From CAZXTR01 sp964643615 (GTDB lineage: Bacteria > Pseudomonadota > Alphaproteobacteria > CAAHEQ01 > UBA3637), in contig CAZXTR010000010.1 of the NCBI GenBank assembly GCA_964643615.1, positions 1-31,052 on the forward strand: DNA of 31,052 nt, given 5' to 3'. The translations under genes and the position numbers were made by a program. Below the pieces are notes generated by a model that was given only the letters and a program-made list of their open reading frames with translations, was not told where the DNA came from and searched no databases. Shown here piece after piece: positions 7,701 to 16,800 of the stretch (position 1 is the stretch's first letter; each line of letters opens with the position of its first letter).

Positions 7701-8962
7701 GTTTGGATAAAGATGAAAGAGCTTTGTCTATTGAGCAAGCCGAAATTGATCGTTTAACAAAAGATCGTGATGATGAACGACGGATTTTGCAAAGTAGCTA
7801 TAAAGACCGCGTACAATCTTTGGTTTTGGGACAAAAAAGCGCTAAGAGTGATGTTTTCCAAGAAGGAACGGAAATCACTCAAGAATCTTTGGATAAATTA
7901 TCAGTTGGATATTATAAGAAAATTGTAGTTAAAGATGATAATTTGATGAAACAATTGGAACAACTGACTACAACGCTTGATGAATCTGAAAAAGCATTGC
8001 AAGCAAAGTTTGAGAACAAAGTGAGCAAAGCACAGCGCGGTGACGAAATGTTGCCTGGGGTATTAAAGACAATTAAAGTCTTTATTGCTGTAAAGCGGAA
8101 ATTACAGCCTGGTGATAAAATGGCCGGACGTCATGGAAACAAAGGGGTTGTATCTCAGATTTTGCCTGTTGAAGATATGCCGTATACAGAAGATGGGACC
8201 CCGATGGATTTAGTTTTGAATCCTTTGGGAGTTCCTAGTCGTATGAACGTTGGACAGGTTTTGGAAACACATTTGGGTTATGCTTGCCATGAATTAGGTG
8301 TTCAAATTGGGCATATCGTTGATGAAATTCGTTCGAAACATGCATCTGTTCAAGATTTACGCCAAAAATTGGATGATGTTTATGAAAAGAAAGAATATCA
8401 AAAAGAAATTGCCGATATGTCAGATGCGGAAGTTATGATCTTTGGTGATTCTTTGAAAAAAGGCTTACCTATTGCCACCCCCGTCTTTGATGGTGCGTGC
8501 GCGGATGATATTGATCGTATGTTTAAAAAGGCTGGCTTGGATACTTCGGGACAAGTGACTCTATATGATGGATTAACGGGAGAACCTTTTGACAGAAAAG
8601 TGACTATTGGCTATATGTATATGTTAAAATTGCACCATTTGGTTGATGAAAAGATTCATGCGCGTTCTATTGGTGCGTACAGTTTGGTTACACAACAACC
8701 TTTGGGAGGTAAGGCTCAATTTGGTGGACAGCGCTTTGGTGAAATGGAAGTTTGGGCTTTGGAAGCTTATGGTGCAGCCTATACATTACAAGAAATGTTG
8801 ACTGTTAAATCCGATGATGTTTCTGGACGTACAAAAGTTTATGAAACATTGGTTCGAGGGGATGATAATTTTGAATCAGGCATTCCAGAATCTTTCAATG
8901 TATTGGTCAAGGAAATGAGATCCTTGTGTTTGAATGTAGAATTGAATCAAAAAGAAATGTAG
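4796..8962 (+). CDS. rpoB: DNA-directed RNA polymerase subunit beta
   Basis: The 1388-residue protein is full-length RpoB. It opens with the alphaproteobacterial-type [20 protein letters not shown]. The rifampicin pocket at 542-564 keeps D549, H559 and S564 (E. coli D516, H526, S531), with Ala at 555 where E. coli has S522. Further conserved blocks are [45 protein letters not shown] and the C-terminal [20 protein letters not shown]. With beta' it forms the RNA polymerase active centre. ATG 4796 has TAAGGA upstream. The gene is separated from rplL by a hairpin-rich gap and from rpoC by 55 bases. Confidence 0.99.
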   Translation: [1388 protein letters not shown]

Positions 8963-8971
8963 TAGATAAGG

Positions 8972-8990
8972 GGAGTGGATAACCCACTCC
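8972..8990 (+). promoter_or_regulatory. Hairpin between rpoB and rpoC
   Basis: GGAGTGG (8972-8978) pairs with CCACTCC (8984-8990) around a five-base loop. Only three T residues follow, so it is unlikely to be an efficient terminator. mRNA stabilisation, processing or mild attenuation is possible. Confidence 0.45.
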
Positions 8991-9017
8991 TTTGGACCTT
9001 TTAATAAGAGGAAAAAT

Positions 9018-12000
9018 ATGAACGAGCTCGTAAAATTTTTTGGACAAGTAAGTAATCCACAGTCCTTTGATGATATTAAAATTACTATTGCATCACCAGA
9101 ACGTATCCGTTCTTGGTCGTATGGTGAAGTGAAAAAACCTGAAACAATTAATTATCGGACTTTTAAACCCGAAAGAGATGGTTTGTTTTGCGCTAAAATA
9201 TTTGGTCCGGTGAAGGATTATGAATGTTTGTGCGGCAAATATAAAAGAATGAAATATCGCGGAGTCATTTGCGAAAAGTGCGGAGTTGAAGTAACCTTGT
9301 CAAAGGTTCGTCGTGAACGAATGGGACATATTGAGTTGGCTTGTCCTGTAGCTCATATTTGGTTTTTGAAATCTTTGCCAAGCCGCATTGGATTGTTAGT
9401 TGATATGCCGTTAAAAGATTTGGAGGCAGTTTTATACTTTGAAAAGTACATGGTGACTGAACCAGGGTTAACTCCTTTGAAATTACATGAGCTGTTAACC
9501 GAAGAACAATATGAAAAAGCCATCGAAGAATATGGAGAAGATTCTTTCCATGTTGGTATCGGGGCCGAAGCATTGAAAGATTTTTTAAAGCAAATGGATT
9601 TGGAATCCGAAGCCGTCCAAATGCGTGCAGAATTGAAAAGCTCTAACTCTGAAATGCGCCGTAAAAAGATAGTGAAACGTTTAAAAATCGTTGAAGCGTT
9701 TTTGGAATCTGGAAGCCGCCCAGAATGGATGGTTTTGGATGTTGTTCCGGTTATTCCTCCAGAACTTCGCCCTTTGGTTCCTCTAGATGGAGGGCGTTTT
9801 GCGACATCCGATTTGAATGATTTATATCGTCGTGTAATTAATCGTAACAATCGGTTGAAACGGTTGATGGAATTGCGCGCTCCAGAGATTATTATCCGTA
9901 ACGAAAAAAGGATGTTGCAGGAATCTGTTGATGCTTTGTTTGATAACGGACGGCGTGGTCGTGCTATTTTAGGAACGAATAAACGTCCTTTGAAATCTTT
10001 AGCAGATATGTTAAAAGGAAAACAAGGTCGTTTCCGTCAAAACTTACTTGGTAAGCGAGTGGATTATTCGGGGCGTTCTGTAATTACAGTTGGGCCAGAA
10101 TTACTTTTACATCAATGCGGATTGCCAAAGCGTATGGCATTAGAATTATTTAAACCATTTATTTATGCAAAGTTGGAACAATATGGATTAGCTTCAACAA
10201 TTAAAGCTGCCAAAAGAATGGTGGAAGCAGAACGTACCGAAGTCTGGGATATTTTATCAGAGGTTATTCGCGAACACCCAGTATTATTGAATCGTGCCCC
10301 AACTTTGCACCGTTTAGGAATTCAAGCTTTTGAGCCTGTTTTAATTGAAGGAAAAGCAATTCAATTACATCCTTTGGTTTGTACGGCATTTAATGCTGAC
10401 TTCGATGGAGACCAAATGGCTGTACATGTTCCATTGTTTTTAGAAGCTCAATTAGAAGCACGTGTTTTGATGATGTCGACGAATAATATTTTATCGCCCG
10501 CAAATGGCAAACCTATTATTGTGCCAACGCAAGATGTTATTTTGGGATTATATTATTTGACAATGGAATGTGAAGGTGAAAAAGGGGAAGGTATGGTCTT
10601 TTCTGGGGTCGCCGAAATCATGCATGCATTGAATGAAAAAGTTGTTAATTTGCATGCGCGAATTAAAGTCCGTTTGACGATTTTTGACAATGGGGAAAAG
10701 GTTACTAAAATTGTAGAAACGACGCCGGGCCGTGTTATTTTGTCTCAAGTTTTGCCCGATGATGCTAAAACGCCTTTTGCTTTGATTAATCGCCTTATTC
10801 GCAAAAAAGAAGTTTCGGATATTATCGATACTGTTTATCGTCATTGTGGACAAAAAGCGACGTGTATTTTTGCCGATAAAATTATGTCATTGGGTTATCG
10901 TGAAGCTGCTAAAGCGGGCATTTCCATTGGGAAAGAAGATTTGATTGTGCCTAGCGCAAAAATAAATTTAATTGCCCAAACAGAAAACAAAGTGAAAGAA
11001 TTTGAACGTCAATATCAAGACGGTTTGATTACAAAGGGTGAAAAGTATAACAAAGTTGTTGATGCGTGGTCCTCTTGTACGGATTCTGTAGCTTCTGAAA
11101 TGATGAAGGAAATTTCAAAAACAGAAGTGGGTAAACCTGTGAATTCGGTGTATATGATGGCGAATTCAGGTGCTCGTGGCTCTGTGGCCCAAATGAAACA
11201 GTTAGCTGGTATGCGTGGATTAATGGCAAAGCCGAATGGTGAAATTATTGAAACACCTATTATTTCTAACTTTAAAGAAGGCTTAACCGTGATGGAATAT
11301 TTTAACTCTACGCACGGTGCTCGAAAAGGGTTAGCCGATACGGCTTTGAAAACTGCGAACTCTGGATATTTGACTCGGCGTTTGGTGGATGTGGCTCAAG
11401 ACGCTATTATCGTTGAAGATGATTGTGGTACGGAAGAGGGTATTACTATTCAACCCATTATCGACGGTGGAGATGTTATCTCTACAACAGGTGAAAGAAT
11501 TTTGGGGCGTACGGCTCAAGAAGATATTAGAAATCCAGAAACAGGTGACATTATCGTTTACAAAGGACATTTGATTGATGAAAATGATGTTGAAAAAATC
11601 GATACTGCGGGCGTTGAAACGGTTTTAATTCGTTCTGTTTTAACGTGTGAATCTAAACATGGCATTTGTGCAAAATGTTATGGACGCGATTTGGCGCACG
11701 GAACTCCTGTTAGTATGGGTGAAGCTGTTGGTGTGATTGCGGCTCAATCCATTGGGGAACCTGGGACACAGTTAACAATGCGTACTTTCCATATTGGTGG
11801 TGCAGTGCAACGTGGGGCAGAGCAATCTTCGATTGAGGCAGTTTTTGAAGCAACAGTACGTTTGAAAAATTGCACAACGATTAAAAATACGGCGGGTTCA
11901 ACTATTTTACTTTCTAGAAATTGTGAAATTTCTTTGATTGATTTAGGAAATCGTGAAAAAGCGCGGCATAAAGTACCTTATGGTGCGACTTTATTTGTTA

Positions 12001-13166
12001 AAAATGGCGAAAGGGTTGTGAAGGGGGCTCGTTTGGCTGAATGGGATCCGTATACAATGCCAATTATTGGGGATAAAGCTGGCATTATCAAATATGAAGA
12101 CCTTGTGTCTGGAGAAACTGTTCGCGAAGTCGTGGATGATGTTACAGGATTGACTTCTAACGTTGTTATGGATTGGCGTCAAAATTCTAAAGGTGGGGAG
12201 CGCAAACCGAGTTTATTGCTTGTCGATGAAAATGGTGAAGTGTTGAAGTTTTCTAATGAGATAGAAGCACGTTACTTCCTTCCAATTGATGCTGTTGTTT
12301 CGGTTCAAAATGGGGATAAAGTTATTAAAGGGGACGTTATTGCACGTATTCCTCGCGAAAGTTCAAAAACGCGTGATATTACTGGTGGTTTACCTCGTGT
12401 GGCTGAATTATTTGAAGCGCGTCGTCCAAAGGAATCGGCAATTATTTCCGAAATTGATGGCCGTGTTGAATTTGGCAAGGATTATAAATCGAAACGTCGT
12501 GTCTTTATTGTGGGTGAAGATGATAAACGTGTAGAGTACGTGATTCCAAAGGGTAAACATATGGCCGTACATGAAGGTGAACCTGTTCAAAAAGGTGACG
12601 TTATTGTTGATGGCAATTTAGTCCCTCATGATATTTTACGCGTTTTAGGCGTTGAAGCTTTGGCGCATTACTTGATTAAGGAAGTGCAAGCTGTCTATCG
12701 TTTGCAAGGGGTACGTATTAACGATAAACATATCGAAGTGATCGTTCGTCAAATGATGCAAAAGTTGGAAGTAACGGATGCGGGAGATACTACTTTGTTG
12801 GTTGGTGAACAAGTGGATAATGAAACGTTGGCGCACGAAAACGAAAAGGCTCTTGCAAATGCGGGACGTGAAGCAAAGGCTGTTCCGATTTTGCTTGGTA
12901 TTACAAAAGCTAGCTTACAGACGAAGTCCTTTATCTCTGCGGCATCGTTCCAAGAAACAACGCGCGTTTTGACCGAAGCTGCGATTGAAGGCAGATGTGA
13001 TACATTGTCTGGATTAAAAGAAAACGTGATTGTTGGTCGTTTAATTCCAGCGGGTACGGGCGCTATGTTGAATGCCAAGCGTGAAATTGCAGCGTCTCTG
13101 GATAAGGAGGCTTTGGCTGTGCAAGAATCTAAAACCGCCCAAATCACTGAATTAAAGCCAGTTTAG
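9018..13166 (+). CDS. rpoC: DNA-directed RNA polymerase subunit beta'
   Basis: The 1382-residue protein is complete. The N-terminal zinc site has C70, C72, C85 and C88, at the same positions as in E. coli. The catalytic magnesium loop NADFDGD is at 459-465. The second zinc site is formed by the Cys of VEDDCGTEEG and the cluster CESKHGICAKC. The bridge-helix and trigger-loop blocks and the long C-terminal clamp region are present. It forms the catalytic core with RpoB. AGAGGA lies before ATG 9018, and a strong terminator follows 21 bases after the stop. Confidence 0.99.
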   Translation: MNELVKFFGQVSNPQSFDDIKITIASPERIRSWSYGEVKKPETINYRTFKPERDGLFCAKIFGPVKDYECLCGKYKRMKYRGVICEKCGVEVTLSKVRRERMGHIELACPVAHIWFLKSLPSRIGLLVDMPLKDLEAVLYFEKYMVTEPGLTPLKLHELLTEEQYEKAIEEYGEDSFHVGIGAEALKDFLKQMDLESEAVQMRAELKSSNSEMRRKKIVKRLKIVEAFLESGSRPEWMVLDVVPVIPPELRPLVPLDGGRFATSDLNDLYRRVINRNNRLKRLMELRAPEIIIRNEKRMLQESVDALFDNGRRGRAILGTNKRPLKSLADMLKGKQGRFRQNLLGKRVDYSGRSVITVGPELLLHQCGLPKRMALELFKPFIYAKLEQYGLASTIKAAKRMVEAERTEVWDILSEVIREHPVLLNRAPTLHRLGIQAFEPVLIEGKAIQLHPLVCTAFNADFDGDQMAVHVPLFLEAQLEARVLMMSTNNILSPANGKPIIVPTQDVILGLYYLTMECEGEKGEGMVFSGVAEIMHALNEKVVNLHARIKVRLTIFDNGEKVTKIVETTPGRVILSQVLPDDAKTPFALINRLIRKKEVSDIIDTVYRHCGQKATCIFADKIMSLGYREAAKAGISIGKEDLIVPSAKINLIAQTENKVKEFERQYQDGLITKGEKYNKVVDAWSSCTDSVASEMMKEISKTEVGKPVNSVYMMANSGARGSVAQMKQLAGMRGLMAKPNGEIIETPIISNFKEGLTVMEYFNSTHGARKGLADTALKTANSGYLTRRLVDVAQDAIIVEDDCGTEEGITIQPIIDGGDVISTTGERILGRTAQEDIRNPETGDIIVYKGHLIDENDVEKIDTAGVETVLIRSVLTCESKHGICAKCYGRDLAHGTPVSMGEAVGVIAAQSIGEPGTQLTMRTFHIGGAVQRGAEQSSIEAVFEATVRLKNCTTIKNTAGSTILLSRNCEISLIDLGNREKARHKVPYGATLFVKNGERVVKGARLAEWDPYTMPIIGDKAGIIKYEDLVSGETVREVVDDVTGLTSNVVMDWRQNSKGGERKPSLLLVDENGEVLKFSNEIEARYFLPIDAVVSVQNGDKVIKGDVIARIPRESSKTRDITGGLPRVAELFEARRPKESAIISEIDGRVEFGKDYKSKRRVFIVGEDDKRVEYVIPKGKHMAVHEGEPVQKGDVIVDGNLVPHDILRVLGVEALAHYLIKEVQAVYRLQGVRINDKHIEVIVRQMMQKLEVTDAGDTTLLVGEQVDNETLAHENEKALANAGREAKAVPILLGITKASLQTKSFISAASFQETTRVLTEAAIEGRCDTLSGLKENVIVGRLIPAGTGAMLNAKREIAASLDKEALAVQESKTAQITELKPV

Positions 13167-13187
13167 TAAGACTTGATTTAAAATAGG

Positions 13188-13218
13188 ACGCCGCTCTCTC
13201 GTAAGGGCGGTGTTTTTT
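13188..13218 (+). terminator. Rho-independent terminator after rpoC
   Basis: A 10 bp stem (13188-13197 with 13204-13213, two G-T pairs) rich in GC is followed by six T residues (13213-13218). It ends the rplJL-rpoBC transcript and separates it from the str operon. Confidence 0.85.
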
Positions 13219-13619
13219 ATGAGTAAATTTTTAGGGTTGATTATTTTGTTTTGTTATCTTTGCCTCGTTAAGGATTTATGTACGGCAGGCAACTGAAGGA
13301 AGAATAAAATTTTTTATGGATGTAATGGTGTTTAACAGTTTTGGATAATTCTTTAAAGCCTATTCTTTAGATTCGGAAACAAAGTAGTATGGGAATTTGT
13401 TTTATGGGGTATTATACTCTTACAAAAAGGCTTTATTTTGTGGTTATAAAGAGGCACTTGCTTCTATTGTGTTGTGAATAATGGATAATCGACAGTATTT
13501 AAAACGACATTTACAATAAATTATTTCTATTTTTTTTATTGATTCGTGTGTTGTAAATGTGGACAGTAGTTTGTTTTTTCTGGATAATTTAATTTATATG
13601 AAAAAGTTGAAAAAAGAAC
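13219..13619. other. Gene-free AT-rich region with DnaA-box-like words
   Basis: No credible gene was found on either strand over about 400 bases. On the minus strand there is one perfect DnaA-box consensus, TTATTCACA (complement of 13473-13481). Three copies of TGGATAAT (13342-13349, 13482-13489, 13581-13588) share the TTATCCA core of DnaA boxes. A perfect 10 bp inverted repeat, ACATTTACAA (13507-13516) with TTGTAAATGT (13551-13560), encloses a very T-rich segment. A replication or regulatory role is speculative. Confidence 0.4.
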
Positions 13620-13649
13620 TTGACTTCAATGTGAAGTTATGTGTATAAT
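13620..13649 (+). promoter_or_regulatory. Strong sigma-70-type promoter of the str operon
   Basis: TTGACT (13620-13625) and a consensus TATAAT (13644-13649) are 18 bases apart. The discriminator starts CGCG. The predicted start near 13656 gives a leader of about 190 bases before rpsL. Confidence 0.85.
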
Positions 13650-13656
13650 CGCGTCT

Positions 13657-13737
13657 CCTGATGGGGTCTGTGGAACGAAAAGAAGTTCCCTTGTGCAGAT
13701 TATCAGGCGTTCGGATGCCTTTTGTAAGAACAAAGGT
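13657..13737 (+). promoter_or_regulatory. Structured 5' leader of rpsL with alternative hairpins
   Basis: A three-tier stem forms from the very 5' end of the transcript: CCTGAT (13657-13662) with ATCAGG (13702-13707), GTCTG (13666-13670) with CAGAT (13696-13700), and GGAAC (13672-13676) with GTTCC (13685-13689). AGGCGT (13705-13710) can instead pair with ATGCCT (13715-13720), followed by three T residues, which resembles a small terminator and excludes the outer stem. A third hairpin uses 13718-13725 with 13730-13736. This could be an attenuator or a ribosomal-protein binding site. Confidence 0.5.
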
Positions 13738-13844
13738 GACTCGATAGTAGGGTTCTTTCGGTTGGTTGAAATAGCTCACTGAAAGATTTTTTGTGATGGT
13801 TAGGACAGTGAAAGCTGTTTTTTTAGGTTTTAAGGAAATATTGA

Positions 13845-14216
13845 ATGCCGACAATTAACCAATTGATAAGAAAGCCAAGGAAGGCTGTCAAAAAAAGAAA
13901 TAAAGTTCCTGCGTTGCAAGAATGTCCACAAAAACGTGGCGTTTGTACGCGTGTTTACACAACGACTCCAAAAAAGCCAAACTCCGCTTTGCGTAAAGTG
14001 GCTCGTATTCGTTTGACGAACGGTTTTGAAGTTACAAGTTATATTCCAGGGGAAGGTCACAACCTTCAAGAACACTCAGTTGTGATGATTAGAGGCGGTC
14101 GTGTAAAGGACTTGCCTGGTGTTCGTTATCATATCATTCGTGGTACATTGGATACTCAAGGGGTTGCAAATCGTAAGCAATCTCGCTCCTTGTACGGCGC
14201 AAAACGTCCTAAATAA
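13845..14216 (+). CDS. rpsL: 30S ribosomal protein S12
   Basis: The 123-residue protein is a normal-length S12 with TPKKPNSALRKVARIRL (41-57) and RGGRVKDLPGVRYH (83-96). Lys43 and Lys88, the positions commonly changed in streptomycin resistance, are the wild-type residues. S12 sits at the decoding centre and helps control accuracy. The ATG at 13845 has AAGGA eight bases upstream. It is the first gene of the str block, after a long structured leader, and rpsG begins ten bases after its stop. Confidence 0.98.
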   Translation: MPTINQLIRKPRKAVKKRNKVPALQECPQKRGVCTRVYTTTPKKPNSALRKVARIRLTNGFEVTSYIPGEGHNLQEHSVVMIRGGRVKDLPGVRYHIIRGTLDTQGVANRKQSRSLYGAKRPK

Positions 14217-14226
14217 GAGGTAGAAA

Positions 14227-14697
14227 ATGTCACGTAGGCATGCAGCAGAAAAACGCGAAATTCATCCTGACGCTCAATTCGGAGATTTGGTTGTCGCAAA
14301 GTTTATGAATAGTGTTATGGTTCGCGGTCAAAAAAGCACGGCGGAAAAAATCGTTTATGGTGCTATTAAAAGATTAGAAGAAAAAACAAAACAAAATGGT
14401 TTAGAAATGTTCCATAATGCATTGGAAAATGTAAAACCTGTCGTCGAAGTTAAATCTCGGCGCGTGGGTGGTGCAACGTATCAAGTTCCAGTTGAAGTTC
14501 GCGCGGATCGTCGGCAGGCTTTAGCTATTCGGTGGATTATCGAAGCCGCGCGTAAGCGGTCTGAAAAAACGATGGAAGAAAAGCTTTTTGGCGAATTGAT
14601 GGATGCGTTTAATAATCGTGGAAATGCTATCCGAAAGCGAGAAGATGTTCATAAAATGGCAGAGGCAAACAAAGCCTTCTCACATTATAAGTGGTAG
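14227..14697 (+). CDS. rpsG: 30S ribosomal protein S7
   Basis: The 156-residue protein has the S7 pattern: MSRRHAAEKREIHPDAQFGD at the N terminus, NALENVKPVVEVKSRRVGGA in the middle, and KREDVHKMAEANKAFSHYKW at the C terminus. S7 nucleates assembly of the 30S head and contacts mRNA at the exit site. In E. coli S7 represses translation at the S12-S7 gap. Here that gap is only ten bases, so any such control would have to use another site, perhaps the rpsL leader. Confidence 0.98.
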   Translation: MSRRHAAEKREIHPDAQFGDLVVAKFMNSVMVRGQKSTAEKIVYGAIKRLEEKTKQNGLEMFHNALENVKPVVEVKSRRVGGATYQVPVEVRADRRQALAIRWIIEAARKRSEKTMEEKLFGELMDAFNNRGNAIRKREDVHKMAEANKAFSHYKW

Positions 14698-14706
14698 GAG
14701 ATTAAA

Positions 14707-16785
14707 ATGGCTAGAACAACTCCACTGGAACTGTATAGAAATATCGGAATTATGGCGCATATTGACGCAGGGAAAACAACAACGACTGAGCGTATTTTAT
14801 ATTATACTGGGAAATCACATAAAATCGGGGAGGTACATGATGGTGCTGCAACGATGGATTGGATGGAACAAGAACAGGAACGTGGTATTACAATTACTTC
14901 AGCGGCAACAACGGCGTTTTGGCGCGGGCATCGGGTGAACGTTATTGATACTCCGGGACACGTCGATTTTACAATTGAAGTTGAACGTTGTTTGCGGGTG
15001 TTGGATGGTGCTGTGGCTGTGTTTGATGGCGTAGCTGGAGTTGAGCCTCAATCCGAGACAGTGTGGCGTCAGGCGGATAAGTACAATGTGCCACGTATTT
15101 GCTTTGCTAATAAAATGGATCGTATTGGGGCTAATTTTTATCGTTGCGTTGATATGATTAAGGAACGTTTAGGTGCTCATCCTTTGGTAATGTCTATGCC
15201 TATTGGGACGGAGGCGGATTTTATTGGTGTCGTTGACGTCCTTAAAAGAAAAGCTATTGTTTGGCATTCTGAAGATTTGGGGGCGACTTTTGAAGAACGT
15301 GAAATTCCTATCGAATTAAAAGAAAAAGCAGATCAATATTATCATGATTTGTTAGAAACGGTCGTAGAAATGGATGATGCCGCTATGGAAGCATATTTAG
15401 AAGGCAAAGAAATTGATGTCGACACTTTGAAGAAGTGTATTCGTAAAGGGACTATTGCGCAAAAATTTGTGCCTATTCTTTGTGGGTCAGCTTTTAAAAA
15501 CAAAGGGGTTCAACCTTTGTTGGATGCTGTTGTGGATTATTTACCTTCTCCGTTGGACATTCCTTCGGCGCATGGTGTGTCCGCAAAAGATGCTTCTGAA
15601 TTGATGATTGAATCAAAAGACGATGCTCCGTTTGCAGGATTGGCTTTTAAAATTATGAATGACCCTTTTGTTGGTTCTGTGACTTTTTTGCGCGTTTATC
15701 GTGGTGTTTTGGAAACAGGTTCGTACATCTTAAATACAGCGAAAGATAAAAAAGAACGTGTTGGTCGGATGTTGTTGATGCATGCTAATCACCGAGAAGA
15801 TATTAAAGAAGCTCGGGCTGGCGATATTTTAGCTTTAGTCGGGTTAAAAGATACAACGACGGGAGATACTTTGTGTGATGCATCGCACCCTGTGATTTTG
15901 GAAAAAATGGAATTTCCTGATCCTGTTATTGAGATTGCAGTTGAGCCAAAAACAAAGGCTGATATTGAAAAGATGGGGATAGCGTTAAATCGTTTAGCTA
16001 TGGAAGACCCTTCTTTCTGCGTGACATCTAATTTTGAAACGGGACAAACAATTATTAAGGGGATGGGAGAATTACATCTTGACATTATTGTTGACCGTAT
16101 GAAACGCGAATTTAAAGTTGAAGCGAATGTTGGTGCCCCTCAAGTAGCTTATCGTGAAACAATTAGTCAAGCGTATGATTGCGATTATACACATAAAAAA
16201 CAATCTGGTGGTGCGGGACAATTTGCTCGGATTAAAGTTTTATTTGAACCTTTACCAGCTGGTTCAGGATATCAATTTGAAAATAAAGTGGTTGGCGGGA
16301 ATGTTCCAAAAGAATATATTCCTGGTGTTGAAAAAGGGCTGAAACAAGCAAAGGAAACAGGTGTTATTGCTGGGTTTCCTTGTACGGACTTTAGGGCAAC
16401 TTTGCACGATGGGGCCTATCATGATGTTGACTCTTCAACAATGGCGTTTGAAATTGCTGCTCGGGCTTGTTTCCGCGAAGGTATTCCTCAGGCGAAGCCA
16501 AAGTTGCTAGAACCGGTTATGAAGGTTGAAGTTGTTACTCCAGAAGACTACATGGGCGACATTATCGGTGACCTAAATAGTCGGCGCGGCCAAGTATTTG
16601 GTATGAGTAGCCGTGGAAATGCGCGTGTCATTGATGCGACAGTTCCTTTGGCAAATATGTTTGGTTATGTGAACACTTTGCGTTCTATGAGTCAAGGGCG
16701 TGCACAATATTCAATGGTTTTCGATCATTATGCGGAAGTTCCTCAAATGATTGCGGATGAAATTAAAGCAAAATTAGCTGGATAA
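14707..16785 (+). CDS. fusA: Elongation factor G
   Basis: The 692-residue GTPase catalyses ribosomal translocation. The G domain carries AHIDAGKT (17-24), the switch region RGITI (59-63), DTPGH (81-85) and NKMD (135-138). Domain IV has the typical YRETISQAYDCDYTHKKQSG block and the C terminus AEVPQMIADEIKAKLAG. Length is normal. AGGAG overlaps the end of rpsG. The gene uses mainly ATT and GTT codons, which contrasts with the tuf gene that follows 15 bases later. Confidence 0.99.
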   Translation: MARTTPLELYRNIGIMAHIDAGKTTTTERILYYTGKSHKIGEVHDGAATMDWMEQEQERGITITSAATTAFWRGHRVNVIDTPGHVDFTIEVERCLRVLDGAVAVFDGVAGVEPQSETVWRQADKYNVPRICFANKMDRIGANFYRCVDMIKERLGAHPLVMSMPIGTEADFIGVVDVLKRKAIVWHSEDLGATFEEREIPIELKEKADQYYHDLLETVVEMDDAAMEAYLEGKEIDVDTLKKCIRKGTIAQKFVPILCGSAFKNKGVQPLLDAVVDYLPSPLDIPSAHGVSAKDASELMIESKDDAPFAGLAFKIMNDPFVGSVTFLRVYRGVLETGSYILNTAKDKKERVGRMLLMHANHREDIKEARAGDILALVGLKDTTTGDTLCDASHPVILEKMEFPDPVIEIAVEPKTKADIEKMGIALNRLAMEDPSFCVTSNFETGQTIIKGMGELHLDIIVDRMKREFKVEANVGAPQVAYRETISQAYDCDYTHKKQSGGAGQFARIKVLFEPLPAGSGYQFENKVVGGNVPKEYIPGVEKGLKQAKETGVIAGFPCTDFRATLHDGAYHDVDSSTMAFEIAARACFREGIPQAKPKLLEPVMKVEVVTPEDYMGDIIGDLNSRRGQVFGMSSRGNARVIDATVPLANMFGYVNTLRSMSQGRAQYSMVFDHYAEVPQMIADEIKAKLAG

Positions 16786-16800
16786 TAAGGAGTATTAGAT

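Noticed and set aside
13219..13296. A 25-codon frame with a hydrophobic start, directly after the rpoC terminator
   Set aside because: The ATG abuts the T-run of the terminator, no Shine-Dalgarno precedes it, and length is within chance for AT-rich DNA.
13594..13854. Minus-strand frame of 86 codons across the rpsL promoter and leader
   Set aside because: It overlaps a near-consensus promoter and structured leader and has no recognisable family features.
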